Shown: in pieces, positions 43,963-52,802 of the stretch
Layout of the letters: each line of letters opens with the position of its first letter
Numbering within the stretch: the stretch's first letter is position 1
DNA from: Streptomyces sp. WAC05374
GTDB lineage: Bacteria > Actinomycetota > Actinomycetes > Streptomycetales > Streptomycetaceae
Reading direction: 5' to 3'
DNA: 64,000 nt
Assembly (NCBI RefSeq): GCF_004353505.1
Contig: NZ_SMNQ01000006.1
Coordinates: 186,001 to 250,000, forward strand
Notes under the pieces: model-generated
Seen by the model: only the letters and a program-made list of their open reading frames with translations
What the model was told of the DNA's origin: nothing
The model's database searches: none
Translations under genes and position numbers: made by a program

Positions 43963-44694
43963 TCACGGCCGGGTGCGCAGGCGACGGCGCGGGCAGGCCC
44001 GGGCGGCGGCGAGCAGTCCCTGGACGCGGTCGCCGAACTCGGTGGCCTCGCGCAGCGCCGGGGTGAACGGCAGCCGTACGTCGTGGTGGGCGCCGGTGTG
44101 TTCCAGCCGGAGCGTGATGCCGTACCGGTCGAGGGCCACGGGCGCCACGTGCCGGACGCCGTGGAGGTGGTGCGGCTCCACCAGCCGGGTGAGCCGCGCC
44201 ACCGCGTCGGGGTGGTCGTCGGTCAGGTGCAGGAGCAGGCCGGCCTCGTGGTCCGCCAGCGGGTCCGGCTCGGCGAGGACCAGCTCGTCCAGGCCCACGA
44301 AGACGACGTCGCCGCCCGTGTGGAGGGTGACGCGCACGGGGTCCAGGCGCAGCGCGACGCCGTTCGTGCCGGGTTCCGCCCCGCCCCCGGTGAGCCACCC
44401 GGAGAGCGTCACCCGGGCCCGTACCCGGTCGCGTACGGCGGTGGGCGCCACGTCGGTGAACTGGAGCATGGCGGCCAGGTCGCCGTGTGGCGCGTGGGCC
44501 ACGGCCGCCGCCAGGTGCCCGTCGGCCGGCAGACGCAGCGTCAGCCGGCCGCGCTCGTCGAGGCGGTGGGCGCCGACCAGGTCGCACCGGTACCCGTGCG
44601 AGACGACCGTCAGCGACCGGGCGGCGGACAGGACGGAGCGGACACGCTCCGCCTCCGTCGGCTCGGGCGGGCGCGCGTCGGGGACTCCGCTCAT
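43963..44694 (-). CDS. DUF2470 domain protein, iron-regulated
   Basis: 243 residues from the second of two tandem ATGs (5 bases behind AGGAG; ATG and GTG codons just upstream also fit). The C-terminal about 80 residues (LLLHLTDDHPDAVARLTRLV) are DUF2470, found with HugZ-type heme-utilisation domains. The N-terminal half (VRSVLSAARSLTVVSHGYRC, AAMLQFTDVAPTAVRDRVRA) resembles the split-barrel FMN-binding part of such proteins. A consensus iron box lies 14 bases upstream, so the gene should be expressed under iron limitation, consistent with heme iron handling. Confidence 0.82.
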   Translation of the reverse strand: MSGVPDARPPEPTEAERVRSVLSAARSLTVVSHGYRCDLVGAHRLDERGRLTLRLPADGHLAAAVAHAPHGDLAAMLQFTDVAPTAVRDRVRARVTLSGWLTGGGAEPGTNGVALRLDPVRVTLHTGGDVVFVGLDELVLAEPDPLADHEAGLLLHLTDDHPDAVARLTRLVEPHHLHGVRHVAPVALDRYGITLRLEHTGAHHDVRLPFTPALREATEFGDRVQGLLAAARACPRRRLRTRP

Positions 44695-44707
44695 CATCAC
44701 TCCTCGC

Positions 44708-44726
44708 TTAGGTAAGGCTTGCCTAA
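44708..44726. promoter_or_regulatory. Iron box (DmdR/IdeR-type operator)
   Basis: TTAGGTAAGGCTTGCCTAA, 19 bp, very close to the actinobacterial IdeR/DmdR consensus TTAGGTTAGGCTAACCTAA and itself nearly palindromic. It lies immediately upstream of the DUF2470 gene and about 140 bases from the divergent transporter gene. Confidence 0.85.
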
Positions 44727-44866
44727 GCTACCGGACCGTGCCAGGGTTCCGCCACCGCGCGTTCCCGCCATCCGACCCGTGATCACCGGCCACGCCCCGT
44801 GATCACCGGCCACTACGCTGTCCGGGCCCCGCCCCACCCCCTCCCCTCCCGTCCGAGGAGCCCGCG

Positions 44867-45907
44867 ATGACCGAGACCCCGCACGTGACCGGTGCCGCGG
44901 CCCGCCGCGCCTGGCTGACCGACCTGCCCGTCCTGCTGGTCGCCGTGGTCTGGGGCTCCAGCTACCTGGCCGCGAAGGAAGTCACCACCGCCCAGACCGT
45001 GCTGGCCGTCCTGGTCCTGCGGTTCGCCGTCGTGCTGCCCGTGCTGGTGGTGGCCGGATGGCGCAGGCTGCGCGCGCTGAGCGCCGAGCAGATACGCGGG
45101 GCGGGCGTCCTCGGGCTGATCCTGGCCGCCATCTTCCTGCTGGAGACGTACGGCGTCGTCCACACCTCGGCGACCAACGCCGGACTCATCATCAGCCTCA
45201 CGATGATCCTCACGCCGATCGCGGAGAGCAGGCTGCGCGGCACCCGCCTGCCGCGCTCGTTCGTCGCGGCGGCGGGCCTGTCGGTCCTCGGCGTACTGCT
45301 GCTCACCCAGGGGGCGGGCTTCAGCGAGCCGTCCCTCGGTGACCTGCTGATGCTGGCCGCCGCCGTCGCCCGCACGGCGCACGTGCTGGCCATGGCGCGG
45401 ATGCGGTCGGTGCGGGGCGCGGACGCCATGTCGCTGACGACGGTGCAACTCGGCGGCTCGGTACTGGCGTTCGCCGTTCTGTGCGCCGCTCCGGGAACGG
45501 GCGCCACCCCGTGGGCCGCCGCCGCGGACTTCGGCGCCGCCGAGTGGGCCTGGCTGCTGCACCTGTCGGTGTTCTGCACGCTGTTCGCGTTCTTCGTACA
45601 GATGTGGGCGGTACGCCGCACCTCGCCGTCCCGGGTGAGCCTGCTGCTCGGTACGGAGCCGGTGTGGGCGGCCGTGGCGGGCATCGCGCTGGCCGGCGAC
45701 CGGCCCGGCCGGCTCGGGCTGCTCGGCGTGGCGCTGATCCTGGCCGGCACGGCATGGGGCCGCAGGGCGACCGGCCCCGAAACCCCGGAGGACCGCGACC
45801 AGGACCGCGACCGGGACCAGGACCGCGACCGGCACCACAACGTCGACCACCCCGAGAAGGTCCGGCGTGATCTCCGTACAACCCCGGCGACGGGTCAGCG
45901 GTCATAG
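44867..45907 (+). CDS. DMT superfamily (EamA) transporter
   Basis: 346 residues with ten hydrophobic segments in two EamA repeats, the first opening LPVLLVAVVWGSSYLAAKEV and RFAVVLPVLVVAGWRRLR, the second near GDLLMLAAAVARTAHVLAMA and VSLLLGTEPVWAAVAGIALA. Members export amino acids, nucleosides or metabolites. The C-terminal tail is a cytoplasmic Asp/Arg/Gln run (DRDQDRDRDQDRDRHHN) from short DNA repeats. Start preceded by CGAGGAGCC. Confidence 0.88.
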   Translation: MTETPHVTGAAARRAWLTDLPVLLVAVVWGSSYLAAKEVTTAQTVLAVLVLRFAVVLPVLVVAGWRRLRALSAEQIRGAGVLGLILAAIFLLETYGVVHTSATNAGLIISLTMILTPIAESRLRGTRLPRSFVAAAGLSVLGVLLLTQGAGFSEPSLGDLLMLAAAVARTAHVLAMARMRSVRGADAMSLTTVQLGGSVLAFAVLCAAPGTGATPWAAAADFGAAEWAWLLHLSVFCTLFAFFVQMWAVRRTSPSRVSLLLGTEPVWAAVAGIALAGDRPGRLGLLGVALILAGTAWGRRATGPETPEDRDQDRDRDQDRDRHHNVDHPEKVRRDLRTTPATGQRS

Positions 45908-45960
45908 CTCAGGCGCGCGGGGAAACGTGCGCGGGTCGAGACAGGGGAGCAGAAACGCAC

Positions 45961-48144
45961 ATGACCGCCCGCAAGGAGACCTCCCGCAGGAAGAGACGTA
46001 CGGGATGGATACTCGGGCCCGCCGTCACCGCGCTCGCGGTGACCGGGCTCGCACCGGTCCCGGCCGCGACGGCGGCCGAACCGTCGCCTTCGGGTGAGGC
46101 CGTCATCACGCTCGGCACCTACGGCGGCCGCACCGCGAAGCCGGAGCAGATCGCCCTGGGCGGCGGCCGGCTCACGGTGGCCGGGTGGGCCGAGCCGGTG
46201 GAGGGGCGCGCCCTGTACGAGTACGACCTGCCCGCCCACGGCGGTGTCGAGCCCGGGCCCCGGAGGCTCGTCCAGACCAACTTCTGGATGAACTACCCGT
46301 GCGGCGACTCCCACGAGATGTGCAACGACTTCGACTCCCGCCTGTGGGCCCTCGGCGACGGGCGCGTCGCCTACCACGCGCCGGACCGCGGCGGCCCGCA
46401 CGCCTCGGGCGGCCAGGTGCCGTCCAGCCGGCTCTCGCTCGGCCACTGGGGCCCCGACCTGGTGGCCGACGCGGCCGGGCAGTACGTCGTCGTCAACAAC
46501 CTGGAGGAGCGCCGGCAGCTCATCGGCTCGTTCGACGCGGAGGACGCGAGCCAGGAGAGCCAGGACGGCCTGGTCCACTCCCGGCCCATCACGGCGTCCT
46601 CGGTCTGGGGCGACAGCCTGTGGCAGCCGGGCACGGCGGCCGGCACCGTCAGCGCGTACGACCTGCGGACGAGGACGACCACGCCCGACATCGACGTCGA
46701 CCCCGGCTCGAACTGCGTGCCCGACTCGTTGCAGGCGGTCGGGCGCTGGCTGTTCTGGCAGTGCGACGAAGAGGCCCGGGCCGGCGTCTGGGACCACCGG
46801 AAGGCGGCCGGCATCCCGGTGGAGGCCAAGCGCTGGAGCCGGCTCGGCGACGGCTTCCTGGTCGGCGACCCCACCGAGGGCGAGCTGCGGCTGCTGGACT
46901 TCCACCGGGGCGCCGGTGAGACGCCGTCCGAGCGGGTGCTCGCGCAGCGGCCGGCGATCTCGCAGTGGACGGTCGACAAGTACGGCGGCCACGTGGCGTA
47001 CGTCGACGAGGAGTCCCGTATCCGGATCGTGCCGGTGGACGTGGAGCGCTCACCGGTCACGGCCATCGACGCGCGCACCACCACCACGCTGGACCTGCGC
47101 CCCGGGGCGAAGACGCCGGTGTGGAGCGGCCACTGGCGGCTGAGCCGCCCGGCGGCCGCCTGGACGCTGATCTTCCGGGACGGTCACGGCAACGTGGCGC
47201 GGAAGCTCACCGGTACGGCACGGGACGGCGCCGCGATCCGCGCCACCTGGGACGGCCGCACCGCCGACGGCAGGCTCGCCGCGGGCCGGCCGCACACGTG
47301 GGACCTGATCGTCGACCCGGGCGACGGCGGCCCGCACCAGTACGTCAGCAAGGGCACCACCAGGGTGGTGGGCGGCCGTTCCGTGCACCGCGACGCCGAC
47401 GGCGACGGGCTCGGCGAGTACTACGCCATGACCGCCGGCGGCAAGCTCTCCGTGCACCACCTCGGCACGACCACGGGAACGTACGTCAGCCAGGGATGGG
47501 ACCCGGCCACCCGGTTCATCCCGTTCGGCGACATCGACGGCGACGGCTGCGACGACATGCTGCTGAAGTCCGCCGACGGCCTGCTGCGGCGGGCCACCGG
47601 AAAGTGCGACGGCCACTACACCCCGGTCAACCACGCCACGCCGCACGTGCAGATCGGCAAGGGCTGGAACGCCTTCGACGCCGTCGTCGCGCCCGGCGAC
47701 CTGACCGGCGACGGCCGCCCCGACCTGCTGGCCCGCCAGACCACCACCGGGTACCTGTTCCTCTACCGCTCCAACGCCTCCGGCACCCTGGACGCGGCCG
47801 TCCGCGTCGGCACCGGCTGGAAGGGGTACCGCCTGATCGGCGCGGGCGACATCGACGGCGACGGCAACGGCGACCTGCTGGCCCGCGACGGCTCGGGCGA
47901 GCTGTGGCGCTACAGCGGCACCGGGACGGGCACCCTCAAGCCCCGGGTGCTGGTGTTCCGCGACTGGGGCGCCGGGCGCACGGACCTCATCGGCGTCGGC
48001 GACGTCACCGGTGACTCCCTGCCCGACCTCCTCTCCCGCGACAGCAGCGGAAAGCTGCTGCGCAACAAGGGCAACGGCAAGGGCTCGTTCGGGGCCACCG
48101 TCACGATCTCCACGGGCTGGCAGAACTACCGCGGCCTGTACTGA
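45961..48144 (+). CDS. Secreted FG-GAP/VCBS repeat protein
   Basis: 727 residues. A Tat/Sec-like signal (RKETSRRKRRTGWILGPAVT, hydrophobic core, cleavage near ATAAE) shows export. The first half is beta-rich without a clear family; near residue 420 is a FlgD-Ig-like segment (DGRTADGRLAAGRPHTWDLI). The C-terminal about 250 residues hold five calcium-binding FG-GAP repeats: DADGDGLGEYY, DIDGDGCDDML, DLTGDGRPDLL, DIDGDGNGDLL and DVTGDSLPDLL, which should build a partial beta-propeller. Common in Streptomyces secretomes; role unknown. Confidence 0.85.
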   Translation: MTARKETSRRKRRTGWILGPAVTALAVTGLAPVPAATAAEPSPSGEAVITLGTYGGRTAKPEQIALGGGRLTVAGWAEPVEGRALYEYDLPAHGGVEPGPRRLVQTNFWMNYPCGDSHEMCNDFDSRLWALGDGRVAYHAPDRGGPHASGGQVPSSRLSLGHWGPDLVADAAGQYVVVNNLEERRQLIGSFDAEDASQESQDGLVHSRPITASSVWGDSLWQPGTAAGTVSAYDLRTRTTTPDIDVDPGSNCVPDSLQAVGRWLFWQCDEEARAGVWDHRKAAGIPVEAKRWSRLGDGFLVGDPTEGELRLLDFHRGAGETPSERVLAQRPAISQWTVDKYGGHVAYVDEESRIRIVPVDVERSPVTAIDARTTTTLDLRPGAKTPVWSGHWRLSRPAAAWTLIFRDGHGNVARKLTGTARDGAAIRATWDGRTADGRLAAGRPHTWDLIVDPGDGGPHQYVSKGTTRVVGGRSVHRDADGDGLGEYYAMTAGGKLSVHHLGTTTGTYVSQGWDPATRFIPFGDIDGDGCDDMLLKSADGLLRRATGKCDGHYTPVNHATPHVQIGKGWNAFDAVVAPGDLTGDGRPDLLARQTTTGYLFLYRSNASGTLDAAVRVGTGWKGYRLIGAGDIDGDGNGDLLARDGSGELWRYSGTGTGTLKPRVLVFRDWGAGRTDLIGVGDVTGDSLPDLLSRDSSGKLLRNKGNGKGSFGATVTISTGWQNYRGLY

Positions 48145-48178
48145 TCCCCTTGCGCCGCCCGGCGGTTAGCCTGCCTCC

Positions 48179-49120
48179 ATGAGCCTTCACGTGGTCATCG
48201 GATTCGGGCCCGCCGGAGCGGCGACCGCACGGCTGCTGACGGGGAAGGGCCACCAGGTGCGCGTCGTCACCAGGTCGGGCCGCGCCGCCGAGCCCGGCCT
48301 GGAGCACGTCGCGCTCGACGCGACGGACGGCGCCCGGCTGACCGAGGCCGTACGGGGCGCGGCCGCCGTGTACGGCTGTGCCGCGCCCCCGTACCACCGC
48401 TGGGTGAGCGACCTGCCGCCCCTGGCCGCGTCCCTGTGTGCGGCGGCTGAGGCCACCGGGGCCGTCCTCGTCCTGCTGGGCAACCTCTACGGGTACGGCC
48501 CGGTGGACGGCCCCATGACCGAGGACCTGCCCCTGGCGGCGACGGGCCCCAAGGGCCGGGTGCGCGCCGCCGTGTGGGAGAAGGCGCTGAAGCTGCACGA
48601 GGAGGGCCGCGTCCGGGCGGTGGAGGTACAGGCCTCCGACTTCTTCGGACCGGGTGTCACCGACGGCGGGCACCTCGCCGCCCGGGTGGTGCCGCGGCTG
48701 CTGCGGGGCAGGCCCGTCTCCACGCTCGGCGACCCGGACGCGCCGCATAGCTGGACCTACCTCCCCGATGTGGCCCGGACCCTGGTGGAGGCCGCGGAGG
48801 AGGAACGGGCCTGGGGCCGCGCCTGGCACGTTCCGACGGCACCCCCGCAGTCGGTGCGCCGAATGGTCGACCACCTCGCCGCCGCGGCGGGCACACGGCC
48901 GGTCACGGTGCGCGGCCTGCCACCCGCGGCCCTGCGGGTGGCGTCCCTCTTCTCGCCGCTGCTCCGCGAACTGAGGGAGATCCGCTACCAGTTCGACCGG
49001 CCCTTCGTGGTCGACTCGACCGCCTACGAGTCCGCCTTCGCGACCGGCCCCACCCCCGTCGACGACCAGATCAAGACGACGGTGGACTGGTGGCGGGAAC
49101 GCACGGCCACGCGCACGTGA
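48179..49120 (+). CDS. NAD-dependent epimerase/dehydratase-like protein (extended SDR)
   Basis: 313 residues. An N-terminal Rossmann motif HVVIGFGPAGAATARLLTGK (GxGxxGxxxA), then the NAD-dependent sugar-epimerase-like LGNLYGYGPVDGPMTEDLPL, VEVQASDFFGPGV and SWTYLPDVARTLVEAAEEE. The Tyr-x3-Lys catalytic pair of classical epimerases is not obvious, so the reaction is uncertain. It begins 34 bases after the FG-GAP gene and may be an unrelated single gene. Confidence 0.8.
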   Translation: MSLHVVIGFGPAGAATARLLTGKGHQVRVVTRSGRAAEPGLEHVALDATDGARLTEAVRGAAAVYGCAAPPYHRWVSDLPPLAASLCAAAEATGAVLVLLGNLYGYGPVDGPMTEDLPLAATGPKGRVRAAVWEKALKLHEEGRVRAVEVQASDFFGPGVTDGGHLAARVVPRLLRGRPVSTLGDPDAPHSWTYLPDVARTLVEAAEEERAWGRAWHVPTAPPQSVRRMVDHLAAAAGTRPVTVRGLPPAALRVASLFSPLLRELREIRYQFDRPFVVDSTAYESAFATGPTPVDDQIKTTVDWWRERTATRT

Positions 49121-49245
49121 CGAGCCGCGCCCCCGTCGCCACCCACCCACCGCCGTGACCGCCGCCGACAGCCCAGCAGCCCCCTCGCACACCTGAACGG
49201 CGACACAGAGCCCCCAGCGATCACCCACCCCCCGGGACCGTCTCC

Positions 49246-49292
49246 CTCCAGGGCTCCTCCCTCCAGGGCTCCTCCCCCTCCAGGACTCCTCC
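49246..49292. repeat. Three copies of a 15-bp C/T-rich repeat
   Basis: CTCCAGGGCTCCTCC at 49246 and 49261 (identical, adjacent) and CTCCAGGACTCCTCC at 49278. They lie in the otherwise featureless 260-bp gap before the phosphatase gene. Confidence 0.85.
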
Positions 49293-49362
49293 CCCGGAGT
49301 GTCTCCCCCTCCACGCGACCCGGAGGGGCTCATCCGGGGGCAATAAGCGATAGACGCCCCAT

Positions 49363-50487
49363 ATGCCCCGATATGATGGCTTCATGATCACGTCCGGCCG
49401 GCTGCGCCGCCGCCGCGTCCCCCGCGGCCGCAGATGGGAAGTCGTCGTGCTGTCGCCCGTGATCCTGACGCTGCTCATCACCGGTCTGGCGTTCTCCACC
49501 CCACGGGAGATCGCCTTCAGCCGCCTCCTGCCCGCCGCGCCCGCGCTCGCCGCCGCGCTGTGGCCCGTACTGCCCACCATCCTGCTGGGCGCGTTCTGCC
49601 TGCTGGCCATGATCGTGCTCAGCTTCTTCCACACCGACCTGGGTACGCCGTACACGGGAGCCGCGATCGTCGCGGTCACCCTGGCGGCCGCGTACGCCAG
49701 TCACCTGCGCCGCCAGCGGGAGGAGATGCTCTTCCACGTCCGGCTCGTCGCCGACGCGGCCCAGAAGGTGCTGCTGCGCCCCCTGCCCCGTCGTATCGCC
49801 GACATCGAGATCGAGTGCCTCTACCTGGCGGCCCAGGAGCAGGCCCGGATCGGCGGCGACTTCTACGAGGCGGCCGACACGCCGTACGGGGTGCGGCTGC
49901 TCATCGGCGACGTACGCGGCAAGGGCCTGCCCGCGGTGGGCGCGGCCTCGGCGGTGCTCAGCACCTTCCGGGAGATCGCGTACGAGGAGCCCGACCTGAG
50001 GGGCATCGCCCGGCGCCTGGAGACCAGCATCACCCGCTACATCGCCGCGTTCCCCGGCCCCGACGTGCCGGAGCGCTTCGCCACGGTCCTCATCGCGGAG
50101 ATCACCCGCGGTGGCGGCCGGCTGCGCATCCTCAACTGCGGCCACCCCCCGCCGCTGCTCGTCCACGACGGCCACACGCTCGTCCTGGACCCGTCCACCC
50201 CGTCGCCGCCCCTCAACCTGGCGACGCTCATCGGGGACACGTACTACATCGACACCGTCCCCTTCGCCCCGGGCGACCAGCTCCTGCTCTACACCGACGG
50301 CGTCACGGAGACCCGCGACCCCAAGGGCGCCTTCTTCCCCCTCCCGGACTGGCTGGCCCACCAGGGCCCGCTCACCCCGCAGGCCCTGCTCGGTGATCTC
50401 CACCGCGACCTGCTCCGCTACAGCGCCGGCAAACTCGACGACGACATCGCGGCCCTGGCCCTCCGCAAGCCCACCTCCCCACCGTGA
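49363..50487 (+). CDS. PP2C/SpoIIE-type serine phosphatase, membrane anchored
   Basis: 374 residues; an ATG 7 codons in (MITSGRLRRRR) is an alternative start, and neither has a clear Shine-Dalgarno. Three N-terminal membrane helices (VVVLSPVILTLLITGLAFST and two more to about residue 120) precede a SpoIIE-like PP2C domain: RIGGDFYEAADTPYGV and IGDVRGKGLPAVGAASAVLS carry metal-binding Asp residues, with LLYTDGVTETRD and DDDIAALALR closing the domain. Such enzymes dephosphorylate anti-sigma antagonists in stress or developmental switches. No kinase or anti-sigma gene is adjacent. Confidence 0.88.
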   Translation: MPRYDGFMITSGRLRRRRVPRGRRWEVVVLSPVILTLLITGLAFSTPREIAFSRLLPAAPALAAALWPVLPTILLGAFCLLAMIVLSFFHTDLGTPYTGAAIVAVTLAAAYASHLRRQREEMLFHVRLVADAAQKVLLRPLPRRIADIEIECLYLAAQEQARIGGDFYEAADTPYGVRLLIGDVRGKGLPAVGAASAVLSTFREIAYEEPDLRGIARRLETSITRYIAAFPGPDVPERFATVLIAEITRGGGRLRILNCGHPPPLLVHDGHTLVLDPSTPSPPLNLATLIGDTYYIDTVPFAPGDQLLLYTDGVTETRDPKGAFFPLPDWLAHQGPLTPQALLGDLHRDLLRYSAGKLDDDIAALALRKPTSPP

Positions 50488-50638
50488 GGGCCGGTGCGGC
50501 TGGACGGGTGGAGATCGGCACCCGACTCCGGCGCCGTCCGCCGGCAGCGCCGTGCCGCCGGGTTACATGGGCCTGCGCCTCGGCGCGGGGCGTGCCGGTG
50601 CCCTTCACGGTCCCGGACCCGACGACCGGAAGAACACC

Positions 50639-51913
50639 ATGGCAGAGCGCCACCCTCGCAGCCGCACCGGCCGCGGCCCGCTACGTCGCGGGCTCGCCAC
50701 CGCCGTGCTCGCGGTCGGCATGCTGACGGCCGCAACGGCACCCGGATACGGGAGCGGCGCGACCAAGCCGGGGCCCGGCCCCCAGTTCACGCCGTTGACG
50801 GCGGCGGTGCTGACCCAACCGGCGCCCTTCCGCGCCACGGACGGCAAGACGCACCTCTCGTACGAACTGCTCACCACGAACGCGCTCCCCAGCAGCGCCG
50901 AGGTGCGGCTGGACCGCGTCGAGGTCCTGGACGCCCGCACGCACCGGGTGGTGGACTCGCTGAGCGGCCAGGCACTGGCCGAGGCCGCCCACCCGGTGGG
51001 TGACCCCCTGCCGGGCGCGGACGGGTACGACCCGCCGCCCCCGGCGCCGACGCCGACCGTCATCCCGGGCTCCCAGCAGTGGGTCGTCTGGATCGACCTG
51101 GCTCTCGATCGCGGTCAGCGGGCACCCGAGGTCCTCGAGCACCGCCTCTCGGGCGCCGTCCTCACCGCCTCCGGTCCCTCCGCGTTCGAGGAGACGGTTC
51201 AGGTCACCCCGACCGACCGCACCGCGCCGCTGAACCTGAACGCGCCCGTGCGCCCCGGCACCTGGTACTCCAGCGAGTCGTGCTGCGGCAACACCCATCA
51301 CCGCCGCGGCCTCGGTCCGATCAACGGTCGCTTCTACGTACCGCAGCGCTTCGCGATCGACTGGTACCGGGTCGGCGAGCAGGGACAGACCTGGGAAGGC
51401 GACCCCGGGCGGCTCACCAGCTACCTGAGCTACCGGCAGCCGGTCGTGGCGGCGGCCGGCGGCAGGGTGGTGGAGGTCCAGGACGGAATCCCGGACAACA
51501 CGCCGCCCGTCACACCGCCGGTCCCGCCGATCGAGGAGACCGTCGGCAACCACGTCACCGTGCAGGTCGCGCCGGGCCGCTACCTGCTCTATGCCCACCT
51601 GAAGCCCGGCTCGCTCAAGGTCCGGGAAGGCGACCACGTCCAACCCGGCCGGGTCCTCGGACTGATCGGCAACAGCGGCAACTCGACCACGCCGCACCTG
51701 CACTTCCATGTGATGACCACGCCCGAGTTCTTCCCGACCGACAGCCCGCCGTTCACCTTCCGGAAGTTCCGCGTCGTCGGACAGGTCGAACCCCGGCTCT
51801 GGGACGACAACCTCGGCCTGCAGCCGACCGGAGAGCTCCCGATCACACCCTCGCCGCACGACGGACCCCACCGCGCGCGGTACCCGCTCGACCGCGAGGT
51901 GCTGGAGTTTTGA
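50639..51913 (+). CDS. Secreted M23 (LytM-like) peptidase family protein
   Basis: 424 residues with an N-terminal signal (GPLRRGLATAVLAVGMLTAA). The first half is a beta-rich domain with a Cys pair (SESCCGNTHH). The C-terminal M23 domain shows AAAGGRVVEVQDG, NHVTVQVAPGRYLLYAHLKP and IGNSGNSTTPHLHFHV (the HxH of the active site). At the first zinc-ligand site the usual HxxxD is RFAID, so His is Arg; activity may differ from typical glycyl or D,D-endopeptidases. It is preceded by GGAAGA and ends at a strong terminator. Confidence 0.8.
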   Translation: MAERHPRSRTGRGPLRRGLATAVLAVGMLTAATAPGYGSGATKPGPGPQFTPLTAAVLTQPAPFRATDGKTHLSYELLTTNALPSSAEVRLDRVEVLDARTHRVVDSLSGQALAEAAHPVGDPLPGADGYDPPPPAPTPTVIPGSQQWVVWIDLALDRGQRAPEVLEHRLSGAVLTASGPSAFEETVQVTPTDRTAPLNLNAPVRPGTWYSSESCCGNTHHRRGLGPINGRFYVPQRFAIDWYRVGEQGQTWEGDPGRLTSYLSYRQPVVAAAGGRVVEVQDGIPDNTPPVTPPVPPIEETVGNHVTVQVAPGRYLLYAHLKPGSLKVREGDHVQPGRVLGLIGNSGNSTTPHLHFHVMTTPEFFPTDSPPFTFRKFRVVGQVEPRLWDDNLGLQPTGELPITPSPHDGPHRARYPLDREVLEF

Positions 51914-51942
51914 CCCGAATCCCGCCGGCGCGGCCGACAACG

Positions 51943-51975
51943 ACGAAGGCCCTGGTCACCGACCAGGGCCTTCGT
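51943..51975. terminator. Bidirectional terminator after the M23 gene
   Basis: ACGAAGGCCCTGGTC and its exact complement around a 3-base loop, 15-bp stem. Read leftward it also lies just beyond the duplicated tRNA-Gly 3' end, so it was probably the original tRNA terminator before the element inserted. Confidence 0.85.
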
Positions 51976-51979
51976 TCAC

Positions 51980-52005
51980 GAGCGGGTGACGGGAATCGAA
52001 CCCGC
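51980..52005. repeat. Distal attachment-site repeat (tRNA-Gly 3' end duplicate)
   Basis: 26 bp identical to 53564-53589: T-arm and acceptor strand of tRNA-Gly, diverging immediately beyond. Confidence 0.85.
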
Positions 52006-52132
52006 TGAGTGGGGGAATCACTGGTGGTCGGGCTGTTGGGTGGGCTCTGACTTGCGCTTTTCCTGTTGGGCGGGATGGGGGCATGGACGGGGCACGGGTG
52101 GCGGCAGTGCAACAGAGCCTGGGGTTGGCGGG

Positions 52133-52534
52133 TCAAAGAGGAATGATGCGGATCTGGCTGCCGCAGAGTTTGGCCATGTCGTCGCTGTCGGACGTCAGCA
52201 GAGCGACGGGTTTCGGCTGGCGAAGCGCGACCTCGGCGACCGTGGCGTCGATGGCGTATTTGTGCCCGTGCAGTCCGGCGTCTTTGAGAAGTTCCGCTGC
52301 CGCTTTCGCCGCTTGTTCGGTGACCGGCTCCACCTTGACGCGGGACAGAGTCCAGTTCAGGCGAGGCGTGTTGGTCCGGGAGTGGCTGACTTCCACGATG
52401 GTGTTTGCCCCGATGACGAGGTCGGCTCCCATGTCGTGGAACACCTGCAGCATGGCGAGGAGCTTGCGGTCCTGCGCGATCCAAGCGGACAGCCCTTCCG
52501 AGTCCAGGACGACGGTCTCGATACGCTCGCTCAC
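52133..52534 (-). CDS. PIN-domain ribonuclease toxin (VapC-like)
   Basis: 133 residues with the PIN acidic set: Asp11 (VVLDSEGL), Glu48 (ANTIVEVSH), Asp96 (YAIDATVAEVAL) and Asp116/Asp118 (LLTSDSDDM), all expected for a metal-dependent RNase. It overlaps the upstream antitoxin gene by 4 bases (GTGA). VapC toxins cleave tRNA or rRNA when freed from VapB. It lies inside the tRNA-Gly integrative remnant. Confidence 0.85.
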   Translation of the reverse strand: MSERIETVVLDSEGLSAWIAQDRKLLAMLQVFHDMGADLVIGANTIVEVSHSRTNTPRLNWTLSRVKVEPVTEQAAKAAAELLKDAGLHGHKYAIDATVAEVALRQPKPVALLTSDSDDMAKLCGSQIRIIPL

Positions 52535-52779
52535 GCGGCGTCCGCGCCCTTGGAGGAGCCGGTGGAGCTGAAGATCTTCGCGCGGGCCTCGGCAAGCTCC
52601 TCGTCGCTGAAGGACCCGTGCTCCTCCTCGTGGCGGCGGAGGTCGCTGCCCAGGAGCTGGTGCCGAATCTGGCGAGCTACGGCTTCTGCCACGTAGCCGG
52701 AGACGTTGTCCGTGAGTCTACGGAGCTCTGCCACCTGGTCGGTGGGCAGTGTGACGGTGATGCGAGTAGTCGACGACAT
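52531..52779 (-). CDS. Ribbon-helix-helix antitoxin (VapB-like)
   Basis: 82 residues starting MSSTTRITVTLPTDQVAELR, the beta-strand and first helix of a ribbon-helix-helix domain, then NVSGYVAEAVARQIRHQLLG as second helix and an acidic C-terminal tail (SFSDEELAEARAKIF) that would wrap the toxin. The start is the ATG that gives the domain its standard N-terminus; a much longer frame upstream is not credible. Palindromic repeats just upstream are the probable autoregulatory operator. Confidence 0.85.
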   Translation of the reverse strand: MSSTTRITVTLPTDQVAELRRLTDNVSGYVAEAVARQIRHQLLGSDLRRHEEEHGSFSDEELAEARAKIFSSTGSSKGADAA

Positions 52780-52802
52780 ACTCGGAGCATACTGGAGTAT
52801 GC
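52777..52802. promoter_or_regulatory. Candidate VapB operator
   Basis: Perfect palindrome GCATACT-GG-AGTATGC at 52787-52802, with an extra half-site CATACTCGGA at 52777-52786 overlapping the antitoxin start codon. Confidence 0.7.
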
